A stretch of 64,000 bases of DNA from Kalaharituber pfeilii (taxonomy: Eukaryota; Ascomycota; Pezizomycetes; Pezizales; Pezizaceae), in assembly GCA_015179045.1 (NCBI GenBank), contig WHUZ01000011.1:62001-126000 (forward strand), in the 5' to 3' direction. Below are positions 23,420 through 34,456 of this stretch, piece by piece; position 1 is the first letter of the stretch; each line of letters starts with the position of its first letter. A program made the position numbers and the translations under genes. The notes beneath the pieces were generated by a model that did not search any database, was not told the origin of the DNA, and saw only the letters and a program-made list of their open reading frames with translations.

Positions 23420-24301
23420 TTAATGATCGCTTGCTGGATTGAGGAGATTAGCATCACGAACAAGGGACTGTCCTTGTTCTAAATGTAAGCCAAAAGGATC
23501 ACTCCAGCTACAGCTGGGGCTAGGTGAGAGTGGGGTCCAAGGGAGGGAAGGTTCGGTGGTTTGGCTGCAGCAAGGACGGTGAGCGGTGATCAGGATTCCG
23601 TTGGTGTGGCACGAGAACCATGCGTGGACGCAGTCGAGGCAACGGTGCCATTGCAATCGTCTGTGACTAGTCTCGCAACCAGCCCGATGGCGCTGTTCTG
23701 CTGCCCCGGCCGGGTGCCTGGTTGCGGCCGGGGCCACCGCAGGCCACAGAGCGCCCGAGACGGGTATCGCAGCCGGGCCACACAGCACCCGGGCTCGCAC
23801 TGAGCGCGAGGCCGCGCATGCGAGCAATACGGGGCGCGGGTGCGAGGAGAGGGAGAGCCCTACGGGATCCCCACGAGGGACCCACAGCGACGCAGCGTCT
23901 TTCGCAGTGAGCATGAGACTGGGATATCGGATACTGAATGGTGGTGCTATGCGGCGGCTGCAGCTGCTGGGATGCAGGATGAGATGCAGCCGTACGCCGC
24001 AGCAGCGCCTGGTAAAGTGTTCGTAGGGCGCATGCATACTTCTTATGCATGGGCGGTCAGGAATCTGTGTGCCGTGGTCATTTACGCCGTACGCGTAGAT
24101 CGCCGCCGCCGCCGCCCGGTCTTCCCTCGCCGTGCTAAAAGCGGCCGCCCCTATGCTCTGCCCCAGCCTCACGTTCCGTGCCACGAAGCCCATGCCCCCC
24201 ATCGCTCCAGGCTCTACCCCGAGTAGAGCAGCCATTTCGCGTCCCGAATATTCTCGCCGAGCTGCAGAAAATACCTTGCTCCTCCTCCCCTCGCCGTCCA
24301 A
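23420..24301 (-). CDS. Doubtful 293-codon frame in a GC-rich island
   Basis: I do not recognise the product. The frame has an Ala/Gly-rich beginning (AALLGVEPGAMGGMGFVARN) and a less structured Arg/Pro/Ser-rich remainder. It lies in a GC-rich island (about 23560-24330), where several frames on both strands are open because stop codons are rare, so openness is weak evidence. The N-terminal 70 codons look more protein-like than the rest, so a short or spliced gene is possible. There is no signal peptide or membrane segment. Confidence 0.2.
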   Translation of the reverse strand: MDGEGRRSKVFSAARREYSGREMAALLGVEPGAMGGMGFVARNVRLGQSIGAAAFSTAREDRAAAAAIYAYGVNDHGTQIPDRPCIRSMHAPYEHFTRRCCGVRLHLILHPSSCSRRIAPPFSIRYPSLMLTAKDAASLWVPRGDPVGLSLSSHPRPVLLACAASRSVRARVLCGPAAIPVSGALWPAVAPAATRHPAGAAEQRHRAGCETSHRRLQWHRCLDCVHAWFSCHTNGILITAHRPCCSQTTEPSLPWTPLSPSPSCSWSDPFGLHLEQGQSLVRDANLLNPASDH

Positions 24302-24355
24302 CTTGCGGCACGGAAGCCAGACTGCCCGTTGACATGCTTACAGCTAATCCACTAT

Positions 24356-24433
24356 CTCCAGCCTTTTTTTTTTTTTTCCTATCACGTAATCCCGCATACA
24401 GCTGTTCGCCATGGCAGGGCAGCACTCTAGCCT
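24356..24433 (-). mobile_element. Tail-only retroposon, family A, minus strand
   Basis: Read on the minus strand, the body starts CCCTGCCATGGCGAACAGCT, continues to GCGGGATTACGTGATAGG and ends in a poly(A) tail (poly(T) at 24364-24377). The flanks CTCCAGCCT (24356-24364) and CTCTAGCCT (24425-24433) agree at 8 of 9 positions, a likely decayed target-site duplication. Confidence 0.65.
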
Positions 24434-26226
24434 GATTAGGGTGTGAATCGAGATACATGAATACAAAGCTGGACACAAAGAGTCGTGGACCTCACCCAGA
24501 AAGTCTCACCAGACATTGAGGCTGCCCTGCGAGTCCTTGCAATGCATAGTGACAGCCATCGGGTGAATGCGGGAAGAATACGTAGTGCGCGTTTTTAATA
24601 CTTCTCCAACACGGTTTTTTAATATCCCGACGCGCGGATGTGAAAAGTACATAAGTACTGTGAGCGATGATTTGCATCTACGCACGATATAGTTGGCTAA
24701 AGTTTAGCAGTCCAGTTCGCGTTGCTGAAACATGTTGGGCATACAATATGTTTGGATTATGTCAATATCAACTCCATATGAAATGTTGGAGTGCTTCGGA
24801 ATTGGCAAGTCCGGCCCTGCAGCCGAACAGCCTTGCGGCAAATAAGATTCATCATCCTTATCTTGACTGCGCTTGCCTTGAATCTGTTACAGCTAAACCT
24901 AGGTATTCACCTAGTCGTGAACAAACAGTATTCAGGGGAGACCAGCTTCGTCATATTTGATGAGGACCATTAAGCAGCCAAACATTATGACATGTAGTCT
25001 CGTAACCAATGCTGACTACATGACATGATGTTTAACCATGAGCAACCGTCCAGATGACACTTAAAAAGTGTCCAAACCTTGGATTGATTCAATACCTTAA
25101 ATATTGCGACTTAAAACACCGACACAACAAAAGCAGGGACCCAGTATACCAGTGCCGAAATCCATCTATTCATGAAGGAGTTAGTGACTGCAGACTTTCC
25201 AAACGGAAGTTTTCGCTAATATATCGTGCTTAGCGTCGGCACTATCATCCCTATACTTAGTTGAATGAATATTTCAGTTCTGGACGAAGATTTTCATTAA
25301 AATGAGTTAAAACCTCTCGAGCCATGACAATATCCCAAAGCTAACCATATTACCTAAAACTATATACATTTTCCCAATTAAGCTGTCAAGCTCGTTTTTT
25401 TAAACAACCATCTGAATAATGCAGGATTACAATGGACTGTAGACGATATTACATTCAGATGATTCTCGAACCTATAAGCGGTGTTTTCGCAAAAAAGCTT
25501 CTCAGAGCAAGGTTTTCATCTGTGCTCTACATAGTATAGCTGATGGGTCAACCACAGTCACGAGCCGCATCAATCACACAGGAATTTCAACATTTGAGCA
25601 GTTCCGGAACTAGAGGAAGGGGCACTACATCCTCCCGTGCAATATTAGAATGAAATGACACGCTGACAGTTGCTTTATGTCCTGTTCTGACTGGCCCTGT
25701 TCGTTTACCAGTAGCCAGCCTGTTGTGTACGCTCACCCGCATCACCAGAACGACTCTAGTTACTTCTTAATGAACTGACCTTGGCTGGTTGTCCATATCG
25801 CGGCGAAGCCTTCAATTAACCTTTAGATACCAATATATTTACTCACATACTGCATTATAGTGTGGTGCCACTGCATAAAGAGGGTCGACCTTAGGATCAT
25901 GAATAGCACTTGGTAGAACTTGTGAGAGTTTATGTTGCGCGTCCTTCATGCATCTTAAATGCAGTCCTGTTCAGCTCTGGGCAGGAAACCATACTTAGGA
26001 CGCATGAAGTTCGGGGTGAGTAGCGGAGAGCATTAAAGGCCAGATCTGTAGAACTTTGATGTGCGAGATGCACGCAAAAAGTGAATCTCTTCTCGATATA
26101 GAGTATTTGGCTGATCAAGAGATGCAAACGGACAATAAATACGCTTCTGGTAGACAGGTCATGCTACGTAGATCGCTGATAGCCAGCAGAATTATAATCA
26201 CGTTGCGGTGGTAACCACAGTACCAA
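24434..26226. other. No gene recognised
   Basis: Short frames only. It contains the micro-insertion at 24987-25027. Confidence 0.4.
24987..25027. repeat. Micro-insertion (25 bp) with 8-bp direct repeats
   Basis: Perfect ATGACATG repeats (24987-24994 and 25020-25027) flank 24995-25019, which begins TAGTCTCGTAACCA and ends GCTGACTAC. It closely resembles 42705-42729. Relative to the 19-bp form at 2031-2049 it carries a few extra bases before the closing GACTA. Confidence 0.65.
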
Positions 26227-26558
26227 TGGAAAGAATAAGGGTAAATGCGGGCCGGAATGCCACTCATCGGTAGGAATATATGATGATGCGTATATATGCT
26301 AAGGAAGCGAGCTCATATTTAAGAAGCGAGATGTGGATGTTTAGGTTCAGTTGGAAGGCGAGGGTGGGCATGTAGATAGGACTGTACGGATACGCAGATA
26401 TAGACCAGAAAGACCAGAAATTGCAGACAAGACTACAGGCAGCATATGATAACCTTCTTGACACTTGACCATTGAGACTGTCCTTGATACCTCTTTCCGC
26501 CAGCTCTAGACACCGGTACCCGGTGCAAGACCGTGGATGCTGTTGAGCCTTCATTACA
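26227..26558 (-). repeat. Dispersed repeat, candidate solo LTR (minus)
   Basis: About 332 bp, closely similar to 51252-51620 in opposite orientation. On the minus strand it starts TGTAATGAAGGCTCAACAGC and ends TTATTCTTTCCA, so it has TG...CA ends, as LTRs do. A T/A-rich promoter-like stretch near CTTCTTAAATATGAGCTCG lies inside. No matching target duplication is visible beside either copy, so LTR identity is inferred. Confidence 0.5.
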
Positions 26559-26675
26559 ACGTGACGGCACAGGCTCTATGTCCTCCGGTCGTTGATTAGG
26601 GACCAGATCTCCATCATGAACTACAATAATTTTGAGGTTAAAATGACCTCTTTGTAGCTCCCAGGACGGTATACT

Positions 26676-26788
26676 CCCTGCCATAGGCTTGTAGCTTGTA
26701 TACAGGGTTATGTGAAAGAAAAAAAAAAAAGAAAAGAAAAAGAAAAGAAAAGAAAAAAGAAAAAAAGAAGAAAAAAAAAGAAAAAAAA
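26676..26788 (+). mobile_element. Tail-only retroposon, family A, long purine tail
   Basis: The body starts CCCTGCCATAGGCTTGTAGC and ends CAGGGTTATGTGAAAG, followed by an unusually long A/G-rich tract (about 26699-26788). No convincing target-site duplication is visible. Confidence 0.55.
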
Positions 26789-27234
26789 CTTTCTACTGTG
26801 CTGCTTGCAGGTGAGCTTCGAGTGTGTCTTCCTGAACCACTCAACTACAGCTGGCCGGACACATATCCTTATTGAGATTGTACTTTGATCGTCAAGGCTG
26901 CGCTAGTCGCTCTCTGAGGGTGTTTGACAGACCTTCTCAAAACTAAACGTATTTCCAGTGGCTACCTGAGCACAAGAGCATGTGTTTCCACACTTACAGT
27001 GGCACAGTTAACGAATCTACAATTCTAAGAGCTCTTTGTCCCTGACGTCGGACTCTCTTTGTCGCCGCAAGAAAATAACAAAGCAGATATACAACGCGAA
27101 GCCTGGCTCATTTTCTTTGACAAATTGTTTCTGAAAAAAAAGGTTTAGTTCCGGCAAGCCCACTAGAATACAGTCTGTCCCCAGATCTAAGAACGTTATT
27201 AATGCGCCTAGATATAGATGAGTCCATGCAAATC
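26789..27234. other. No gene recognised
   Basis: Short frames only. Confidence 0.35.
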
Positions 27235-27318
27235 TTGCTGCCACAAACCTCGCCATAGCCCTGGGGGCGGCATGCGAGTACTGACAAAAAAAAAAAAAAA
27301 AAAAATTGCTGCCACAAA
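27235..27318 (+). mobile_element. Tail-only LINE insertion, family B, perfect 13-bp duplication
   Basis: The body 27248-27284 begins CCTCGCCATAGCCCTGGGGG and ends GCGAGTACTGAC, followed by about 21 A (27285-27305). The perfect direct repeats TTGCTGCCACAAA (27235-27247 and 27306-27318) mark target-primed insertion. The body is just 37 bases and matches the 3' end of the RNase H retrotransposon. Confidence 0.8.
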
Positions 27319-28361
27319 GCCACTGTTACGTGCACATACAGCTTGACTCTTGCCCACTTTTAACTAGTAATCCTTTTCACCTTTGCTCAGACTATCCTTT
27401 GTACGCTCCTTTCAGAATAAACAATTGTCTTTTCTGTTCCGCTTCCAATCTGGCTAGCGAACACCGTTTCCAATCTTTATTCTATGATATGGCCCAGATT
27501 CTATTAGGATCGGGTGCCGAGACTGAGGCAAGCTTTTGGGATTTCGGAAAGGATTACTAGTCTAGGGAAATAAGGTAGTTGATGAATAGGGAAATTTTCC
27601 TATAGTGGCTGAACTGATTTACTTGCCTTCAAACATCGGCCACTGGATATCGTGCCAACCAGACTACGCTGGATACGAAGACGTATCGGTCATTCTCTTT
27701 GAATCCCTCGAGCGCTGAGTTATATGCCCCCAGCATGAGTTGAGCTTCTCCAGCCGCTTATGGTTGAGCCACAGGCGGCATCGTGGAAGCTTAGCCTTGT
27801 CCGGCGACCGTCGAGATGCTTGACCAGTGTCCGAATAAATTTTTCAACAAGGGATTTTGCAACCCTGTACGTACCCAGCAGGATTTAATTCACATCAACA
27901 AGGATAGAATGAACTACAAATACAGTAACCCCAAACCGTACAAGAGCTGTTTAGAAATAGAACCGCACATGATGCAGGAATGTCACTTCATAATCATCAA
28001 CTTCACTATGATTATGTAACTTGAATGCCCACACAAACGCCAGTTTGGTGTTTCTTGGATTGATGCTACTGGAACATTCCCTTTGAGCTTGATATAATAT
28101 CAGCAGCATGTATGGAAACCATATCAAGTGTTGGAGAGACTTTTTTGAATGCGCCAAATATTTCCAATTTACTTTGATTCTATTTGATACTTTGTTATGT
28201 TTTTTATTTATACTACTAGCAGAATTGAGGTGGAATATGCAATATATGATGCATCTTCTCTGCAAGTGCTGCATAAGAGAGCTCGATGCACGCATATTCA
28301 CAGAGTTCCTCATGAGAAACTTGCCCTCTTGTGGTTGTTTGTTGTGGTTGAATCTGAATTA
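27319..28361. other. No gene recognised
   Basis: Short frames only. Around 27851-27894 a sequence beginning GGGATTTTGCAACCCTG recurs inverted at 31655-31690; there the second half follows directly, whereas here about 10 extra bases (TACGTACCCA) separate the halves. A micro-insertion candidate lies at 27641-27676. Confidence 0.4.
27641..27676. repeat. Micro-insertion ending AACCAGACTA, imperfect direct repeats
   Basis: The insert 27651-27666 (CGTGCCAACCAGACTA) has the family end AACCAGACTA. The flanks CACTGGATAT and CGCTGGATAC agree at 8 of 10 positions. Confidence 0.45.
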
Positions 28362-28709
28362 CAGTTTTTCCCTTGCTATACCAGATCTGTAAAATCCGGC
28401 CGGTATGCAAGGTTCCATTATAAATAAAATGCTTGGCAGAAACACAATTGGGGATGGCAGTAAAAATAATAGAAATTGCCTAATTGGGAAGTAGATCGAC
28501 GATGACAACCTAATTTACTTATGTAAAGTCAAGTTTAGTAAGCGTGAATGCAAAGAGAGGGCAGCCGAGATTGGACATATAAGTATTAGTGTATCCGGTG
28601 TAGCAAATATTATTTGTATGGAGACAGGGGGTTAAGTGCCTGACGTCCGGTATTCTTAGTGCGCCCCGTATAGCAAGAGGGTTTTGTATGGGAACGGAAA
28701 GTACTAGTA

Positions 28710-29468
28710 CAGGTGACCCTGGCTATAATGAAACTCTTGATAGTGAAATCCTGGCTATACAGGTGAACCTGGCTATAATGAAGGCCAAGAATCTGACCGA
28801 TTTTCTTCACTATGATATAACCAGTTTTCACTATAGCGAGGGCACTAAAGTAGAGACCTTCCGCAGCGCCGCGCGAGAACCCTGCAGCCATGCCAAGCGT
28901 GGCGGTGCGCGGCGTCTGGAAGTAGACGGAACCCCCCCGTTTTTACGTCTAGAACTTTGAACCGCTATAGCACCTCAACGAATACTCAGATTTTATTGCT
29001 AAAGGTATCTATTGATAGCTGAAAGTCTCTACTTTACCTTAATACCTTAACTTCTTTAAGAAATGCACAAGAAGTATTGGTAAATGAAAGATCAGGGAGG
29101 GGTTAAGAAGCATCCTGCTAAGCCAACATCTTGGCGCCGATGCAACCAGGTTTGATGCGGCAAATGTGGTTAATACTGCTGCATAATAATTGGTGAGGCA
29201 TCCATCAACTGCAAAGTCTTTCGTAGTCCACTACATAGTTGAAAAATGCAACACTCCTTCTCTTATCACCCCTTGTCAGTTTAAAATTTTGCGGAAGGTC
29301 TTTTGAGCCATCTAGACCGCACCCTGGTCGAGTGGCGTTTTCGCAGGTCTAGACGGCGTTGCGGAAGGTCTCTACTTTCTTTACCTGTGTAGACAAAGAA
29401 GCTTGTCCATCCCTTCACTATAGCCAGGCTTTCACTAAAAAGAGGTTCATTATAGCCAGGGTCACCTG
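28710..29468. mobile_element. Pogo-like element, 759 bp
   Basis: The left end CAGGTGACCCTGGCTATAAT at 28710 and the reverse complement of the right end at 29468 are the same over 20 bases and similar beyond. TA borders both ends. The left repeat is interrupted at 28758 by the end of another element. No coding capacity. Confidence 0.6.
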
Positions 29469-30796
29469 TAGTGGGGGAATGGGCGAGATCGGTTGCGCAT
29501 GCAACTAAAAATGCCCTGGCTATAGTGAAAAGAAGCGCTATAGTGAAAGTGAAAGACTTTTCAGGACCAATTACAGTCCAACCTTGCTATAATGAACATG
29601 CAAAATTTGGCCCTTTGTTTTCACTATAGCAAGGTTTTCAGTATAGAAAACTGTGGCAAATTAGTCATATAGTCTTGGCAGCTGAGTTCGGAGTCTTGAA
29701 CAACTTTCAATACTAATTAACCTCTGTATTGACTTACTAGTAATGGAAATAACTACATCAAGAAATGAATTTGAATGGGACAGTGGTGGTAGTGATGAAT
29801 AGGAATGGAAATAGAAATGTAAGGAGCAGTGGTAGTGGGAGACGAATATAAATTAGAAGTAAATTAGGAGTCGATTGAGATTCGCCATCAGGACACCAAC
29901 AGTGAAGATGTCTACTAGCAAACGGTAATCATTCATACCAACAACATACCCGGAAGGAACAGATACTCACAAACCAACTCTAGCACTTAGTGACATAGTT
30001 GCTATGTGCTGGGCTGCTCGGGAATTACTGGTGCACAGGAGGCACGACAGTGGCAGGGGTGTTTCAATGGATATCATCAGCTACTTTTCATTATAGCAAG
30101 AACAACTTGTATGTAGATAAAAATAACTTCCTAGAGTATTTTTTTCATTACACTACTGTATTTGGTGCGATTCCATTAAAGCAAGGTCAAATTGCATGGG
30201 AATGGAAATCCAAGAGCACGGTGTATTCATAATAGCAAGGTTTTCACTATAGCGGGGTTCATTAAAGCAAGGTCGGACTGTAATTCAGCTACAGGTAATG
30301 TTTATCATACTTGCTATAGTGAAATACCGCGGAGGTGTGGCCTCAGTACTGCCTTATGTAATAGGCTTAGCAGAGTGGTAATTTAATTCAAGATATCTCA
30401 ATACAAAAAAAAAAAAAAAAAAAAAACTTTTAGTATATCTGACTGCTTCAATATCATAGGCATTGAAGATAATGCCGTTAGCTTGCCATCAGGATTAGGA
30501 AATAATTTGCATAAGTCTTCTGAATTCATTTCCCTTGGGTATTGTCCCACTTCCTGGCGAGCATGACATATCTTCTATTTCTCTAGAGCTGGGCATCCAA
30601 AGCATCGTTGAGAAGACATGATATTAGCAGTTTGGTAACACTTGAGACCTGAATATCATACACTGAAAATTTCCGCATTTGACAATCTTTTTCACCCCCT
30701 GCCTACCTTGGTAGCCAGCACGTGACCCCCCACTATAGTGAAAACTGGAAGGAAACTGGTCAGATTCTTGGCCTTCATTATAGCCAGGGTGACCTG
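28760..30796. mobile_element. Pogo-like element, about 2.0 kb
   Basis: The left end CAGGTGAACCTGGCTATAAT followed by GAAGGCCAAGAATCTGACC matches the reverse complement of the right end at 30796 (CAGGTCACCCTGGCTATAAT, then the same GAAGGCCAAGAATCTGACC). TA borders both ends. Its interval interleaves with that of 28710-29468, so simple nesting does not explain the order. No transposase frame remains. Confidence 0.6.
29574..30280. mobile_element. Pogo-like element, 707 bp, inner
   Basis: The left end CAGTCCAACCTTGCTATAAT at 29574 and the reverse complement of the right end at 30280 (CAGTCCGACCTTGCTTTAAT) agree at 18 of 20. TA borders, within a longer shared ATTA/TAAT palindrome. Subterminal TTTCACTATAGC motifs repeat several times inside. 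A 77-codon frame at 29999-30232 shows no transposase features. Confidence 0.65.
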
Positions 30797-30897
30797 TAGC
30801 AGCCTGAGAGCATCCGGTATATGCATAGCAAGGGAAAACTGTATGTCCGTGTTAGCAGTGGATGGAATTTAGAAGTCTGGGGACACATGTCAGTCAC

Positions 30898-31615
30898 GAT
30901 GACTTCCCGTCGGCCGAGTCGACCAGACCCAGACCTTATCAGCGCTCGATCTACCAGAAAAATTTTTTAACCCCCTTCCAAATTTTAGATTCTGGCGGAC
31001 CCCCCCCCCCCCCTCCGCCAGACCCAGAATTTTTGGAAACGCGTTCCAAATCAAGTGACTAGTGAAAACGGGGTTAGGTAACATAGCATAAAAGAAAATA
31101 AATGCTGCCAACACCAAAATTTCTGCATATCGCAAATTGATTTCTACTGCAACGCCTCAACTTATGCAGAAATTGAGCATAAAGCTTTCTTTCATTTCTT
31201 TGTTTACGCGCATTACACTTTTCAGCTTACGCGACAACAACGAAAGCAGTTTTACTTTACCTGAGGAGCTTTACTGCGAATCTAGTATAACTAGACAGAG
31301 CCTGTGCCAGTCAAAGGATTGCAAAATGTAGCATTCAAAGTTACTCTTTAAAAGTAAATTTTGGGTATCGCGATATGACTACTAGCCAGTAAAATATGTA
31401 TTCGGACAGGGGTAGTAATGCACAACATACGCTATGTCCGAATACATATTTTACTAGCTAGTAAGTGAAGCGCGAAGTTGTTCGCTGACAAAACTGAGAT
31501 CTGGGAATCTGGACGTTCACGAAACTTGAATTTTGTGGTTGCGACGGGAATCGGGTCTGAGACGGAATCTGGAGGCGGGGTCTGGGTCTGGTCGTCTGGG
31601 CCAACGGGAAGTCAT
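30898..31615. mobile_element. 718-bp element with 38-bp terminal inverted repeats
   Basis: The left end (GATGACTTCCCGTCGGCC... at 30898-30935) and the reverse complement of the right end (31578-31615) agree at about 35 of 38 positions; both end GACCAGACCCAGACC inward. The interior has a C-run hairpin (about 30990-31023) and the strong hairpin 31380-31463. No transposase frame is visible, so it is a non-autonomous, MITE-like element. No clear target-site duplication. The repeats differ from the pogo-like ends next door. Confidence 0.6.
31380..31463. repeat. 84-base near-perfect hairpin
   Basis: Two 29-base arms (31380-31408 and 31435-31463) pair at 28 of 29 positions around a 26-base loop. 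The arm contains CAGTAAAATATGTATTCGGA. If transcribed it would fold into a long stable stem like a small-RNA precursor. It may equally be a fold-back insertion, or internal structure of the surrounding element. Confidence 0.6.
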
Positions 31616-34456
31616 CCTAGACCAATTCAGCTCCGTTGCTGTCGCAACAAGTGTTTGAATTAATTCCTGCAGGGTTGCAAAATCCCTCTATTATACTCCG
31701 TACTCTAGGTAGGTTATAAAGGTGAATACAACGAACTTGAAGACCAGTTGTGGAAGATGACGATTTCCGACAAATATACATAAAGGTAAAAAAACACAAC
31801 AATAAAAAGACATGTGGTTCATATCTAGTCTCGTGGCCATGTCGTACTAATAATAAATACACTGTCCTCAAGTTCCAACCCTAGGGCCTTGCTGCCAGAT
31901 TACAAGCGTCGAACTACCATGCAGCGATGTAGTCTCATGCCAGCCGAACTAAAGTTCTAAAAAAAGATTACCTGATATGACGCATTCAAATTAAATGCAT
32001 ACATACATGGTCCGAACACAACCAGGCCAGGCCCTTTATGGGAACTACAATCTCTCAATCATTTTCATTTCAACACGATCATTACTTAGACGCGGCGAAT
32101 TAAAAGCGGTACTCCCTCCACGCGAAAAGCAAACGCAACGATTCTAGCATTCGGAAGTGTGATGGAATAACAAAAGACCGTCCATTGTGAAGTCGCGAAA
32201 CTCTATACCAGAACCTGAATAAAACTAGCAAGCTTAGCTGCAGTGAAGCATTGGTCTGTAATCATCTTTCTAGGAATCTATGATACAAAACATAAAACCT
32301 ATTTGAATGAAGAAATATTTGAAATTCCGGCATCATTGTGTTAGCCGTATATTCCAAGTTCCAAGTTGCGAATTGGCTCTGCTATTGATAGATACACCCA
32401 CTGCGGCATGAGACTACTTTAGTACTCACTTGTGACTCTCACGAATGCCAAGGCCATGCTTGATTCGACGCCGTCCGCAACGCATCGGTTGGTGGGTGTT
32501 GTCTCTCATGCAATCCTGCCTCAGACGCACCGCCTGCTCGCTTCGCTGCCGATTGCTCAGAACGAAGTACCTACACCTGGTGAGAACCTTCATTGCATGA
32601 CCCGGCTTGCTGGCACCAAGACGTAAGATGCTTCCCAGGCATCATGACAGGCGCGTGGTAAGTATGTACCAGCGTATGGCTTGCTCAGACTTTTCACCTA
32701 TCAAATGCTGACTTGCCGGTGTATGCGCTCTAAGTTCCAATTCTACTTACCCTTGTTCCCCAGCACGCATTGGAATCGATGTCGCTTCAGTTGGCGCTAA
32801 GAGCGCCACTAAGCCGATGGCAACTTCCGCCCCATAAAGTAGACTTTAATGCAATAATATGATCAGCGGTCACGGGCTCTCGGGATCGAATACAGTCCAG
32901 GCCAGATCGGATACAGCTCTAGGTCAGCCAGACTTATTCTCACGACACTAGAACTACTCTGAGTTTACGGCTCAAAGAGTGGACAGCACAACTCGCACTC
33001 GTCTGATACGTGCGTTTGAACACTTTCCTACTTTTCTACTTTGAAATAGTGCGTTGCTCATCTTTCCCAAAATAAAATAAGAAAGGAGATGACAACTGGG
33101 TAGTCTCATGAGCAACTACTCTAAGTGCCACCCAGCAAAAGTTAAGCGGTAAAATACCTTAACCTACACGAGACTAACTTTACTCCACGTCTTGCCGGAC
33201 CTCCTTGGATAGCGTGAACGAGCAGGTGTGTAGAGGTAGGATCCTATCGTTACTCTGAATTGAAGCGGTTTGGCACTCGCAGCGGTTTCAAAGTAATACC
33301 TTATATCGAATGAACTGTCGAATAAGGCTGCCCCAACCCTAGCGTTACTTCCATACAACAGAATGTCTTATGTCTGGGTTCTTTATGGGGCTAGTGTTCC
33401 TGTCCTGTCTCAGAGAATTCAAGACATTGCCCTGGCATAGTAATACATTTCCCTTTGCTCGGAGGGTGCTTATTCCACAGATCATTCGCTATTTCGCTTT
33501 ATGTTAGAATTTGCATGCAATGGCGCTCGTCTTTAAACTTTATTTCAAGCTTAACTGCAATGATCGCTACTGCAGCCCATGGATGATTCATCTAAGCCTC
33601 ATACCTGTTCGAGCACAGCCTACCAGCCCTCTCAGTTCGAGAAAAGCATTCCATCGCCAACTGACATATATTACACTCAATTGGCCAGCTGTACCTTATC
33701 TTGCCCAGCAGTAACGGCTACCCTCAGGCACACCTGCTATCGGTGCTCAAGAATTCCTTATGAGCAAATCCAGCCATGGCCAACCCAGCGCTCGAGGTTA
33801 AATTAACCACAACTAGCCAATAAGACCATGCCCACGGGAAATGTTGCAGGCAATCGCAATGTTACACGACATCTTGGTCAAGCTCAGTTACACAGATGCT
33901 ACCCGTACCCCGGCAAATGTGACACAAATTGGAATAGAGCGGAGGAATTTTGCATACCCAAGTGTTTGGAAATTTGGCCTCACCAAAAAGATCGAGCAGC
34001 CAGTCCGAATGGGGCCGGGCAGCAGGAAACGCCTTCTGGAGCTTTTTACTTTGACGTTTCTTTGGGCAACAGGTTGAATCATGAGCTGGCCAGGATTTAG
34101 CTAGGATTGGCTGATGAAGGTGCTTGGTACATATACTTTGTGCTCATAGCGATGGCCGACCGTCTGAGACTCAATAGTACGGTATTGGTTGGTGTGGAGG
34201 CAAGGCAGGAAGCAAGATTAAGAATGGCTGAGCGTTAAATTTGTCTCGCATGCGAGTCCTCTGTGTGTGTGTGTGTGTGGCGTCTATGTACATACAAATA
34301 CCTGCAGAATAGTGAGAAAAGGGGATTGTGAGCCTTTATATGCGGCCTGCCGCTGCATTCTTCTTCACGTTGTAATTCTTTTGTGTGGGCTTTATTTATT
34401 GACGACTTTACCACCCAGATTGAAGCTGACATCTAGCAGACATCAATACGTTCAAC
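31616..34456. other. No gene recognised
   Basis: Short frames only. A (TG)n microsatellite at about 34262-34279 lies in the presumed promoter of the next gene. Confidence 0.4.

Larger units (their letters stand above)
28362..30841. mobile_element. Outer pogo-like element of a nested cluster
   Basis: The left end CAGTTTTTCCCTTGCTATAC (from 28362) and the right end, whose reverse complement reads CAGTTTTCCCTTGCTATGCA (ending 30841), are terminal inverted repeats with a TA on each outer side (28360-28361 and 30842-30843). CAG ends plus TA target duplication are typical of the pogo branch of Tc1/mariner elements. No transposase frame survives in the interval, so it is non-autonomous or gutted, and it hosts other related elements. 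Confidence 0.6.

Noticed and set aside
23590..24226. Several further frames inside the GC-rich island
   Set aside because: Mutually overlapping on both strands; explained by base composition.
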